Assembly: GCF_001996005.1 (NCBI RefSeq)
Contig: NZ_MUFB01000004.1
Coordinates: 95,334 to 139,140, forward strand
Direction of reading: 5' to 3'
Length of the DNA stretch: 43,807 nucleotides
Source of the DNA: Salinivibrio siamensis
GTDB lineage: Bacteria; Pseudomonadota; Gammaproteobacteria; Enterobacterales; Vibrionaceae
The position numbers and the translations under genes are program-made. How positions within the stretch are numbered: position 1 is the stretch's first letter; each line of letters opens with the position of its first letter. A model generated the notes under the pieces. That model saw nothing but the letters and a program-made list of their open reading frames with translations, did not search any database and was not told the origin of the DNA. This document shows, piece after piece, positions 24,855-32,324 of the stretch.

Positions 24855-25013
24855 GGCGTAGGTCGGACAAGCGCCAACACGATGTGAATCCTGTATACCC
24901 AAGCCGAAGCGCGCCTCCGACGTTGAGGTCAAAGACAGGCGCAGTGCAACTAGCGCATAGGCGGTATAGTGCATTGTTGTTGGCCTAATCCCGAGGCTTG
25001 TGTCACCTACGCC
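24855..25013 (+). repeat. About 160-bp repeat element, copy C
   Basis: 159 bp from GGCGTAGGT to ACCTACGCC. The left third is nearly identical to copy A (GACAAGCGCCAACACGATGT); the right part is diverged but ends in GGCTTGTGTCACCTACGCC as in A and B. It is preceded by a short triplicated string CAATGGCACC (24817-24840), the sequence that follows the right ends of copies A and B. So the array unit extends beyond the inverted ends. Confidence 0.85.
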
Positions 25014-25055
25014 AATGGCACTATCGAAAAACGCCAATACGAGTGCGATCTGCTC

Positions 25056-25126
25056 TGTCTAGTTTCTAGTCTCTAGAAGCGCAGCGTCTCGTCTCTTTCT
25101 GTGTTCAGACTAAAGTGCCTGTCCCT
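25056..25126. repeat. CTAGAAGCGCAGCGTCTC element, copy 2, and the last GTGCCTGTCCCT copy
   Basis: TCTAGAAGCGCAGCGTCTCG (25070-25093) repeats the element at 23580-23617. Just behind it AGTGCCTGTCCCT (25114-25126), preceded by CTAA, is the last clear member of the GGGGACAGGCAC family in the window. Confidence 0.7.
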
Positions 25127-25143
25127 ATAAAACGGCCAAAAAA

Positions 25144-26175
25144 CTAATTTTTCCTTGCGGTGCTGGCGCGATGTGCGAGTTTAAATGGAATAGTTTGAGC
25201 GCCTGTAAGCGGTTGCCCTTCAATAGCTTGTAAAATGGCCGACGCGGCCTGTACGCCGAGGGATTGATAGTCAATTTCAGCGCTCGTTAAGCTCGGAAAA
25301 GCATGCTCACTCATGGAGGAGCCCTCCAAGCTGATAATCGCGATATCAGTCGGCACTTTTAACACCCGTCGGTGACACTCAAACAACGCGCCGATAGCTA
25401 TCTCTTCATGGCTACATACCAGCGCATCCAACGTGGCATCGCGAAGCAACAATTTCGCCAACCCATCGGCCCCCAATTGCGCCGATGGGGCCTCATGCGT
25501 TGTCAGAAAATGGTCAGGGGTTAAATAGTGCTCAATCATCGCGCCCTGCCAGCCCTGTAGCTTGCGCTGCAAGGTGGCATGGTTGCCCCGTGCACCAATA
25601 AAACCAATATGATGAAAGCCCTGACTAACAAGGTGGGATGTACAGCGCTTGCCGATGTCGTGGGGGTCGCTGCCCATGCTGGCATAGCTATTCATGGAAG
25701 GCGACTCAGCAATTTCGAGGACAGGCGCATTGGCCATCTCAAGCAATTGATGGGTACGCTGAGTATGCTCATTGCCAAATAGCACCACTGCCGCTGGCCG
25801 ACTTTCTAAAAAACCGGCCAATAAATCCTCTTCCTGCTGGACCGAATAGTCACTGTAACCCAGCAACAATTGATAGCCCGCTTTATTTAGCCGCTGTTGA
25901 AAACGAGGCAAAAACAAGGCGCACGCCTTTTCCAATAGAGAAGGAATGATCAACGCAATGGCATAGCTTTGCGCTGATGCCAAAGCACCCGCAGCTTTAT
26001 TGGGAATATAACCCAGTTGCTCGACGGCGCGTTGAACCTTATCGCGCAATTTGTCAGAGACAGCATCCGGGGTGCGCAACACCCTGGAAACCGTCATGGT
26101 GCCTACCCCAGCCTGTTTGGCAACATCCGCAAGCGTAACTTTACCCGTATTGCGTCGTTTTCTTGGTTCACTCAT
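25144..26175 (-). CDS. LacI-family repressor of the adjacent PTS operon
   Basis: A 343-residue LacI/GalR protein: helix-turn-helix KVTLADVAKQAGVGTMTVSRVLRTPDAVS, hinge YIPNKAAGALASAQS, then a sugar-binding core. The N-terminus resembles GntR-type gluconate repressors (RKRRNTGKVTLADVAKQAGV). It diverges from the IIA-IIB-IIC operon, and the shared gap holds three AGCGCT-centred palindromes that are probably its operators, so it likely controls that operon and itself. Effector unknown. The string GAGGACAGGCGC at 25717 falls in a normal coding context (NAPVLE) and is not treated as a repeat. Confidence 0.88.
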   Translation of the reverse strand: MSEPRKRRNTGKVTLADVAKQAGVGTMTVSRVLRTPDAVSDKLRDKVQRAVEQLGYIPNKAAGALASAQSYAIALIIPSLLEKACALFLPRFQQRLNKAGYQLLLGYSDYSVQQEEDLLAGFLESRPAAVVLFGNEHTQRTHQLLEMANAPVLEIAESPSMNSYASMGSDPHDIGKRCTSHLVSQGFHHIGFIGARGNHATLQRKLQGWQGAMIEHYLTPDHFLTTHEAPSAQLGADGLAKLLLRDATLDALVCSHEEIAIGALFECHRRVLKVPTDIAIISLEGSSMSEHAFPSLTSAEIDYQSLGVQAASAILQAIEGQPLTGAQTIPFKLAHRASTARKN

Positions 26176-26290
26176 TATATCTATTGATTACTCATCATTT
26201 TATGACACCGTATCCTATCACAGCCATCAGCGATTAATCCGTGCCCCGCATGGCCTCTTTGTAGCATGACGCATAGGTAGACAGAAAAAA

Positions 26291-26339
26291 TGATAGCGCT
26301 ATCACATCTTATGGTAGCGCTATCAGATAGCGCTACCAT
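26291..26339. promoter_or_regulatory. Cluster of three palindromic operators between the LacI gene and the PTS operon
   Basis: Three AGCGCT-centred sites. TGATAGCGCTATCA (26291-26304) is a perfect 14-bp palindrome. The sites at 26313-26324 (GGTAGCGCTATC) and 26326-26337 (GATAGCGCTACC) are mirror images, so 26311-26339 as a whole is a perfect 29-base palindrome around A26325. Centres are 21 and 13 bases apart. The central CG is typical of LacI-family operators. About 95 bases before the IIA start and 115 before the repressor start. Confidence 0.85.
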
Positions 26340-26433
26340 TTGTGATCGTTGTCCATTTATTGCTCAGTTTTCAGCGATAGAGTTATCAACAATTCTCCAA
26401 CAACCTAATAAAACCTTTAAAACGGATAGAGCC

Positions 26434-26877
26434 ATGTTACGAGATCTGATTACCGCCGACGTTATCCGCATTCACCAGGATGCCAACGATTGGCAAGATG
26501 CCATCAACAAAGCCTGCGCAGCACTTTTGGACAACGGTGCCATTGCGCCAAGCTATGTCGACGCGATTTATCGCTCACACCAAGAAATCGGTCCCTACTA
26601 TGTGGTGGGCCCGGGTATCGCGATGCCCCACGCACGACCTGAGGATGGCGTTAACCGCCTCGCCCTGGCTATCACAGTGATCAAAGACGGGGTCAATTTT
26701 GACAGCGCCGAAAACGATCCGGTTAAGGTGCTGGTCACCCTCGCGGCCACCGACAGTAATAGCCATGTCGAGGCTATCTCCCAACTGGCGAACCTTTTTA
26801 TGAATGACACACACATCGCACAAATCAGCCGCGTCACCAACGTGGAAGAAGTATTAGCCATTATCGCCAACTACTAA
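26434..26877 (+). CDS. PTS EIIA component, ascorbate/mannitol-fructose (PtsN-like) type
   Basis: A 147-residue PTS_EIIA_2 domain protein. The phosphorylated His is H66 in GPGIAMPHARPEDG, with SHQEIGPYYVV before it and LVTLAATDSNSHVEAISQLANLF after it. It takes phosphate from HPr and passes it to the IIB of the same operon. Start ATG 26434 (MLRDLITADV); longer frames reach into the operator region. Grouped with the UlaC/SgaA relatives because its partners are Ula-type IIB and IIC. Confidence 0.9.
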   Translation: MLRDLITADVIRIHQDANDWQDAINKACAALLDNGAIAPSYVDAIYRSHQEIGPYYVVGPGIAMPHARPEDGVNRLALAITVIKDGVNFDSAENDPVKVLVTLAATDSNSHVEAISQLANLFMNDTHIAQISRVTNVEEVLAIIANY

Positions 26878-26994
26878 CCCTTACATCGGTAGCTACAAAA
26901 CGCAAAGACACAAAGGGCTCGCCCTTAGCTATCGGCTTTAAAACAACGAACATGCTGAAAATGCATCTGTTAACCCAAATAAAAGGTCAGAATT

Positions 26995-27282
26995 ATGAAA
27001 ATCACAGTCGTATGCGGCCACGGTCTTGGCACCAGCCTAATGATGGAAATGAGCATCAAAACAATCATCAACGATCTTGGCGTCGAAGCCAGTGTCGACC
27101 ATATCGATCTGGGCTCAGTCTCTGGGACAGAGGCCGATGTATTCGTCGCCACCAATGATATCGCCCAACAGTTACAAGCGATGAATGTATCGCCGCGCAT
27201 TGTCACACTCGACAACATGGTGGACAAAGAGGCAATGAAAACCCGCTTGTCTGAGGCCCTACAAGCACTCGGTGCCCTATAA
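26995..27282 (+). CDS. PTS EIIB component, ascorbate (UlaB/SgaB) type
   Basis: A 95-residue PTS IIB (lactose/ascorbate fold). The phosphocysteine is C7 in KITVVCGHGLGTSLMMEM. It relays phosphate from the IIA to the sugar held by the IIC. It lies 117 bases after the IIA gene and 11 before the IIC gene. The start ATG 26995 follows AAAAGGTCAG. Substrate cannot be told from sequence. Confidence 0.92.
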   Translation: MKITVVCGHGLGTSLMMEMSIKTIINDLGVEASVDHIDLGSVSGTEADVFVATNDIAQQLQAMNVSPRIVTLDNMVDKEAMKTRLSEALQALGAL

Positions 27283-27293
27283 GGAGTGACGTT

Positions 27294-28550
27294 ATGCCCT
27301 TTTTTAACTTCCTGATGAAAGACGTACTCTCTGAGCCCGCGGTATTAGTGGGTTTGATTGCACTGATTGGTTTAATCGCCCAGAAAAAACCCGCGACTGA
27401 ATGCATCAAAGGCACCATCAAAACCATTTTAGGCTTTGTGATCCTAGGGGCCGGTGCCTCATTGGTAGTCAGCTCACTCGGGGATTTTGCCACCATTTTC
27501 CAGCATGCGTTTGGTATCAGTGGCGTGGTGCCCAACAACGAAGCCATTGTCTCCATCGCGCAAGAAGCCTTTGGTAAGGAAATGGCAATGATCATGTTCT
27601 TCGGCATGCTGGTTAACATCCTTATCGCACGCTTAACCCCGTGGAAATTCATCTTTTTAACCGGTCATCACACCTTGTTTATGTCGATGATGGTCGCCGC
27701 GATTCTTTCCACCAGCGGCATGGAAGGGATCCCATTGGTCGCATTAGGCTCTGTGGTTGTCGGCTCGGTGATGGTGTTCTTCCCTGCCATCGCCCATCGC
27801 TACATGCAACAAGTCACCGGCTCAGATGAAGTCGCCATTGGTCACTTTTCAACCCTCTCTTACGTGTTAGCCGGCTTTATTGGCAGCAAGTTTGGCAACA
27901 AAGCCCACTCCACCGAAGACATGGACGTGCCCAAAAGCCTCTTGTTCTTGCGTGATACCCCAGTCGCCATCTCGTTCACCATGGGGATTATTTTTATGGT
28001 GACGTGTCTGTTTGCGGGCGGAGACTTTGTGCGCGAAGTGAGTGATGGTAAACACTGGTTTATGTTTGCATTAATGCAATCCATCACCTTTGCGGGTGGG
28101 GTGTATGTAATTTTGCAAGGGGTAAGAATGGTGATTGCCGAGATTGTGCCAGCATTTAAAGGCATCTCCGACAAACTGGTGCCCAATGCCAAGCCAGCAC
28201 TCGATTGCCCCGTGGTCTTCCCCTACGCGCCCAATGCCGTGTTAGTAGGGTTTTTATCCAGCTTTGTCGCCGGATTAGTGGGTATGTTCTTGCTTTATAT
28301 CTTAGGGCTCACCGTGATCATCCCAGGCGTTGTGCCACACTTTTTCGTCGGCGCGGCAGCAGGTGTATTCGGCAATGCCACCGGCGGACGACGCGGCGCA
28401 ATTTTAGGCGCCTTTGCGCAAGGCCTACTGATCACCTTCCTGCCGGTATTCCTGCTCCCAGTGCTCGGCGACCTGGGCTTTGCCAACACCACCTTTAGCG
28501 ATGCAGATTTCGGCGTGGTCGGCATCCTACTCGGACTGATTGTGCGATAA
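27294..28550 (+). CDS. PTS EIIC component, UlaA/SgaT (ascorbate) family
   Basis: A 418-residue inner-membrane transporter with about 10-11 hydrophobic segments and the family sequences NFLMKDVLSEPAVLVGLIALIGL, GTIKTILGFVILGAGA, TPWKFIFLTGHHTLFMS and GNATGGRRGAILGAF. These are typical of PTS_EIIC UlaA-type permeases, which transport L-ascorbate in E. coli. Start ATG 27294 with AAGGAG at 27281-27286. No 3-keto-gulonate decarboxylase or epimerase genes of the ula pathway accompany it, so the substrate may be ascorbate or another sugar acid or pentitol whose catabolic genes are elsewhere. Confidence 0.93.
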   Translation: MPFFNFLMKDVLSEPAVLVGLIALIGLIAQKKPATECIKGTIKTILGFVILGAGASLVVSSLGDFATIFQHAFGISGVVPNNEAIVSIAQEAFGKEMAMIMFFGMLVNILIARLTPWKFIFLTGHHTLFMSMMVAAILSTSGMEGIPLVALGSVVVGSVMVFFPAIAHRYMQQVTGSDEVAIGHFSTLSYVLAGFIGSKFGNKAHSTEDMDVPKSLLFLRDTPVAISFTMGIIFMVTCLFAGGDFVREVSDGKHWFMFALMQSITFAGGVYVILQGVRMVIAEIVPAFKGISDKLVPNAKPALDCPVVFPYAPNAVLVGFLSSFVAGLVGMFLLYILGLTVIIPGVVPHFFVGAAAGVFGNATGGRRGAILGAFAQGLLITFLPVFLLPVLGDLGFANTTFSDADFGVVGILLGLIVR

Positions 28551-28561
28551 CCACAAACAAA

Positions 28562-28600
28562 AAAGGATGAACAGGCCAATTGGCTTGTTCATCCTTTATT
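28562..28600 (+). terminator. Strong, possibly bidirectional, intrinsic terminator after the PTS operon
   Basis: AAAGGATGAACA (28562-28573) pairs with TGTTCATCCTTT (28586-28597), and the inner GCCAATTGGC (28575-28584) is itself a perfect palindrome. The combined stem of about 17 bp is flanked by A-runs on the left and TTTATTTAAAA on the right. Confidence 0.9.
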
Positions 28601-28694
28601 TAAAATTGACTACCCTCAGTAAAGGTAAGGATAGAAACAATTCAATACCTTAGTTTCACATAGCTGTATGAACACTACTTATATTTAGCATCCA

Positions 28695-28796
28695 ATTTGG
28701 AAAGTGGGCCTCGTTCCTCGATGTAACTGGCGCGCCCGCTAACAATGCTCCCCTATCCAACACCGTGCTGGAGCTTGTGTCACCAAGGCCAATGAC
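28695..28796 (+). repeat. Degenerate fragment of the 160-bp element
   Basis: The pieces GCCTCGTTCCTCGATGTAAC, TGGCGCGCC, CGCTAACAATG and GCTTGTGTCACCAAGGCCAATG match parts of copies A and C with deletions. It immediately precedes copy D and marks an older, decayed unit. No gene is seen in 28601-29064. Confidence 0.6.
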
Positions 28797-28815
28797 AACA
28801 TCAAAATACAAACCA

Positions 28816-28958
28816 GGCGTAGGTCGGACAAGCGCCGAGGAATGTTAATCTTATAACTCGATGTAGCCGCGCGCCTCCGACATCAATATCAAATTTGGCG
28901 TCGATCATGACAGGTGCCCGTTAGCAATGTGCATCCATCAAACACCGTGCTAGGGCTT
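28816..28958 (+). repeat. About 160-bp repeat element, copy D, right end lost
   Basis: It starts with GGCGTAGGTCGGACAAGCGC as in the other copies, shares the middle segment with copy B, and keeps GATCATGACAGGTGCCCGTT. It loses the ACCTACGCC end where CCTAGG-type sequence of the other intergenic family begins (about 28958-28975). Confidence 0.8.
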
Positions 28959-29064
28959 AGGATCTAGGACCCTAGGCCCTTTTTAGTCCTTCCCATCTTC
29001 CACTAAAGTCCGTATTCTGTAGCTCATATTGACAGAACTTGGTATTAAACTAGGCAGATAAATC

Positions 29065-30075
29065 ATGAAGGTACTCGTCACCGGTGGCACGGGATATATT
29101 GGTAGCCACACTTGCATTCAACTGATTGAACAAGGCTACACGCCTGTTGTTATCGACAATCTATGCAATAGCAAAGAAATGGTGCTCGATCGTATTGAGC
29201 AAGTCACTGGCGTACGACCAACTTTTATGCAAGGCGATATCCGTGACAGTGCGTTCTTAAAGCGCGTGTTTGCGAAACACAGTATTGACAGCGTGATCCA
29301 CTTTGCGGGGTTAAAAGCTGTGGGTGAGTCGGTTGAAAAGCCACTGAAATACTACGACAACAATGTCTCCGGCACCTTGACTCTAGTTAGTGAAATGGAT
29401 TTAGCTGGGGTGAAATCGCTCATTTTTAGCTCATCAGCAACCGTTTATGGCGATCCAGCATCCGTACCAATTAAAGAAGATTTTCCCACCTCGGCGACCA
29501 ACCCCTATGGACGCAGCAAATTGATGGTGGAAGAGTGCCTACGAGATTTTCAACAAGCCAATCTCGACTGGAGCATCACTTTGCTGCGTTACTTTAATCC
29601 CGTGGGTGCGCATGAATCTGGCCTGCTCGGCGAAGATCCACAAGGCACGCCCAATAACTTACTGCCTTTTGTGGCACAAGTGGCCGTCGGCCGACGCGAA
29701 AAACTGGGCGTATTTGGTAACGATTACAACACGCCTGACGGTACCGGCGTGCGCGATTATATTCATGTAGTTGACTTAGCCGATGGTCATTTAGCCGCAC
29801 TGGACAAAATGAAACATCAACCTGGCACCCACATTTTTAACCTCGGCACCGGCCAAGGCAACAGTGTGCTAGAAATGGTGCATGCCTTTGAAACCGCAGC
29901 AAATCGCCCGATTCCTTACGAGATTAAGCCTCGTCGAGCCGGCGACATCGCCGAATGCTACGCTGATCCGACTTATGCTGAAGCCCACTTGGGTTGGAAG
30001 GCGACGCGCGATTTACAAACGATGGTAGAGGATACTTGGCGCTGGCAGTCTCAAAATCCAAACGGGTACCAATGA
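29065..30075 (+). CDS. galE: UDP-glucose 4-epimerase
   Basis: A 336-residue extended short-chain dehydrogenase. NAD-binding GGTGYIGSHT (residues 7-16), VIDNLCNSK, VIHFAGLKAVGESVEKPLKYYDNN, the catalytic SSSATVYG Ser/Thr, YGRSK (Tyr-x3-Lys), LLRYFNPVGAHESGLLGEDP and the C-terminal RRAGDIAECYADP are all GalE hallmarks. It interconverts UDP-glucose and UDP-galactose (some relatives also act on the N-acetyl forms). It is not with other gal genes but beside a WecA-type gene, so a role in surface-glycan precursors is likely. Follows a repeat-rich gap. Confidence 0.95.
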   Translation: MKVLVTGGTGYIGSHTCIQLIEQGYTPVVIDNLCNSKEMVLDRIEQVTGVRPTFMQGDIRDSAFLKRVFAKHSIDSVIHFAGLKAVGESVEKPLKYYDNNVSGTLTLVSEMDLAGVKSLIFSSSATVYGDPASVPIKEDFPTSATNPYGRSKLMVEECLRDFQQANLDWSITLLRYFNPVGAHESGLLGEDPQGTPNNLLPFVAQVAVGRREKLGVFGNDYNTPDGTGVRDYIHVVDLADGHLAALDKMKHQPGTHIFNLGTGQGNSVLEMVHAFETAANRPIPYEIKPRRAGDIAECYADPTYAEAHLGWKATRDLQTMVEDTWRWQSQNPNGYQ

Positions 30076-30186
30076 AGCCACTGTGAGAGCACAAAACAAC
30101 CAAACTGATGTGATATGGGCTCGCTGACTTCCTACCTGCTCTAAAAATCATTAAACTGGCGCCTGATTGACGTTGAGGGATACCAC

Positions 30187-31251
30187 GTGCTCATACCATT
30201 TATTGAACTGGCCTTTCTGTGCTTTTTTGCCTTTTGCTCTCTCTTTGTGATTCGAAAGATGGCCAAGGCTGTAGGTTTGGTCGACATTCCCTCTGGACGC
30301 AAGCAACATACTGATAACGTTCCCCTCGCAGGCGGCATAGCGACCAGTATAACGCTATTGTATTTTGTGTTTAATAATCCCTCCGTCCTGCAGTCACCAA
30401 CTCTCTATGCGTCATGTGTGATCGTGCTCGTTATCGTGGGGGCGCTGGATGACAAGTTCGATATAAGCTACAAAATCCGTTTATTTGTACAAGCGCTTTT
30501 ATCCATTGCAATGATGTGGGTCGGCAACCTCGAGCTAACAAATTTGGGCAACTTACTGGGAACAGGCGAAATAAACCTGGGATCTGCTGGGTACGCGGTG
30601 ACTGTGTTGGCCGTAATTGCCGCTATCAACGCGTTTAATATGGTGGACGGCATCGATGGCCTATTAGGTGGGTTATCTATCGTTACATTCGGCGGATTAG
30701 CGCTGCTTTTGCTCCATGATGGCCAAGCTCATATGGCTTACTTTTGTTTTGCCATGGTCGCCATTCTTTTACCTTATGTTGTTCTCAATATGGGATTGCT
30801 AGGCCGCCAAAGAAAGGTGTTTATGGGTGACGCCGGTAGCATGCTAATTGGCTTTACCGTTGTTTGGGTACTGCTTTTTTCCAGCCAAAATGGTAAAGCG
30901 CCGCCATTACGTCCCGTCACCGCATTATGGCTAATTGCTGTTCCGTTGATGGACATGGTTGCGATAATGATCCGACGTATCCGCAGAGGCGAGTCACCGT
31001 TCAAACCCGATCGTGACCACCTTCATCATATTTTTCAACGAGTCGGCTTTACCTCGAAACAAACACTATTTGCTATTTGTAGCATCTCTGCTTTGTATGC
31101 TGGCATTGGAATATACAGTGATATCGCTCAAGTGCCAGAATACATCATGTTGATTGCATTCTTAGCCTGCTTTGGGCTTTACTTCCTACTTGTAACGCAT
31201 ATTTGGCGAGTGACGTCGTTTGTGAAAACACTTTTTACGCGAAGCGTTTGA
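30187..31251 (+). CDS. wecA: Undecaprenyl-phosphate N-acetylglucosaminyl-1-phosphate transferase, WecA type
   Basis: Polytopic inner-membrane enzyme, 354 residues, about 11 hydrophobic segments. It starts O-antigen or enterobacterial-common-antigen-type glycan synthesis by moving GlcNAc-1-P to undecaprenyl phosphate. Motifs: DIPSGRKQHTDNVPLAGG, GALDDKFDISYKIR (DD pair), NAFNMVDGIDGLLGGL, KVFMGDAGSMLIGF and DRDHLHHIFQRVG (the HxHH loop). Start is GTG 30187 with GAGGGAT six bases upstream. The polysaccharide genes it should serve are about 6 kb away on the other strand, separated by a PTS locus. Another initiating sugar is possible for some relatives. Confidence 0.88.
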   Translation: MLIPFIELAFLCFFAFCSLFVIRKMAKAVGLVDIPSGRKQHTDNVPLAGGIATSITLLYFVFNNPSVLQSPTLYASCVIVLVIVGALDDKFDISYKIRLFVQALLSIAMMWVGNLELTNLGNLLGTGEINLGSAGYAVTVLAVIAAINAFNMVDGIDGLLGGLSIVTFGGLALLLLHDGQAHMAYFCFAMVAILLPYVVLNMGLLGRQRKVFMGDAGSMLIGFTVVWVLLFSSQNGKAPPLRPVTALWLIAVPLMDMVAIMIRRIRRGESPFKPDRDHLHHIFQRVGFTSKQTLFAICSISALYAGIGIYSDIAQVPEYIMLIAFLACFGLYFLLVTHIWRVTSFVKTLFTRSV

Positions 31252-31260
31252 GGAGCTGAA

Positions 31261-31563
31261 ATGAACATCGTCGCAATTACTGCTTGCCCTACAGGTATCG
31301 CACACACCTACATGGCTGCTGAGCAACTGGAAAAAGCAGCCAAAAGTCTTGGTATCCAGATAAAAGTAGAAACCCAGGGAGCGATGGGAATTGAAAATGC
31401 ATTATCGCTTGATGAAATCATGCAAGCGGCATGCGTGGTTATCGTTTCTGATATTGAGCTTGAAAAAGCAGAACGATTTAGTAACTCCACGATCGTTCGT
31501 CTTGCCATGGAGGACGTCCTTACAGACGCCAAAGCAGCACTACAAAAGCAATTGCCCCGATGA
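31261..31563 (+). CDS. Stand-alone PTS fructose-type EIIB domain
   Basis: A 100-residue PTS IIB of the fructose family. Phosphocysteine C9 in VAITACPTGIAHTYMAAEQLEKAA, then VETQGAMGIENALS. The same fold appears as the middle domain of the IIABC permease at 33428. Only 9 bases after the WecA-type gene, and overlapping the next gene by 4 bases (ATGA). It lacks an own IIC, so it may serve the nearby permease or a regulatory relay. By content and order it recalls VC1823 of V. cholerae. Confidence 0.9.
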   Translation: MNIVAITACPTGIAHTYMAAEQLEKAAKSLGIQIKVETQGAMGIENALSLDEIMQAACVVIVSDIELEKAERFSNSTIVRLAMEDVLTDAKAALQKQLPR

Positions 31564-32324
31564 CAGGCGCTTTTGTTTGCTTTTCCGCCTCGCAACAAGG
31601 CTTAGCCAGTTGGCAATTAAGCGAGTTGGCAAGACTATGTTCACTTTTTAGTGGGCAAAGCACCTTTGTTAATGTCAGCAAAGATCGCACAGCTTCCCCT
31701 ACCGATACATTGTCGATCCTTGCAACTGGCACCCAATCCAGTGATATTTGTCTGCTTTTGATTGAGGGAGTTGATGCCGAATTGATGTGCTTAGTGCTTG
31801 CAGAATATGTCAGTAAGCACTGGCATTTACTCAGTACCTCCGCTTTCGCTGCGCCTACAAATGATAAGTCCGATTTTAAATCGCCTGTTACTTATCTAAA
31901 CCTGCGTTTTGAGGGTTTAAAAACCAAAGCCATACAGTATGAGTCGCTGTTGAGGGAGATCGTTGAACGCGTTGCGGAACAAGACACGTCAATGCAAGCT
32001 TATGCCGCTTTTATGGCGCGAGAAGCACATTCATCTACCTACCTAGGTGATGGTGTTGCGCTTCCTCATATTATTGATAGCAGCATCTCCCATGCCACCA
32101 TCATAGTCACTCGCTGTCAGCCAGCGATTACCTGGCGGAATAGAGAGTCGGTTTCACTATGCATTGCGCTTGCAGTCCCTAGTGACATCGAGCGTCCAAT
32201 ACTACGCGCCATCAGTCGCTTATCTCGCCGGTTATCTTCATCTACATTCCGGCGCTGGCTAACACACTGCGATGATATTCCTACCCAAATTGCGATGCTA
32301 CATGCTGTTTTAGATCAGGATTGA
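31560..32324 (+). CDS. PTS EIIA (fructose/PtsN type) domain fused to an unrecognised N-terminal region
   Basis: A 254-residue protein. Residues about 115-250 form a PTS_EIIA_2 domain: LREIVERVAEQ, FMAREAHSSTYLGDGVALPHIIDSSISHATIIV (phospho-His H170), then a diverged C-terminus (ITWRNRESVSLCIALAVPS). The first 110 residues (FSASQQGLASWQL, LSILATGTQSSDICLLLIEG) are not recognised; they could be a decayed PTS or HPr-like domain. Translationally coupled to the IIB before it. Its stop overlaps the stop of the convergent AraC gene by 10 bases. It recalls VC1824 by position; a regulatory role is possible. Confidence 0.82.
   Translation: MTGAFVCFSASQQGLASWQLSELARLCSLFSGQSTFVNVSKDRTASPTDTLSILATGTQSSDICLLLIEGVDAELMCLVLAEYVSKHWHLLSTSAFAAPTNDKSDFKSPVTYLNLRFEGLKTKAIQYESLLREIVERVAEQDTSMQAYAAFMAREAHSSTYLGDGVALPHIIDSSISHATIIVTRCQPAITWRNRESVSLCIALAVPSDIERPILRAISRLSRRLSSSTFRRWLTHCDDIPTQIAMLHAVLDQD

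Noticed and set aside
23361-25013. 160-bp elements as integron attC sites
   Set aside because: Neither the RYYYAAC nor the GTTRRRY ends can be found at the borders and no integrase is present; the GTTAAC-like string in copy A is not conserved in the other copies.
25717-25728. GAGGACAGGCGC inside the LacI gene, which resembles the dispersed repeat
   Set aside because: On the coding strand it encodes NAPVLE, a normal sequence for this part of LacI-family proteins, and it lacks the AT-rich flank of the extended motif.
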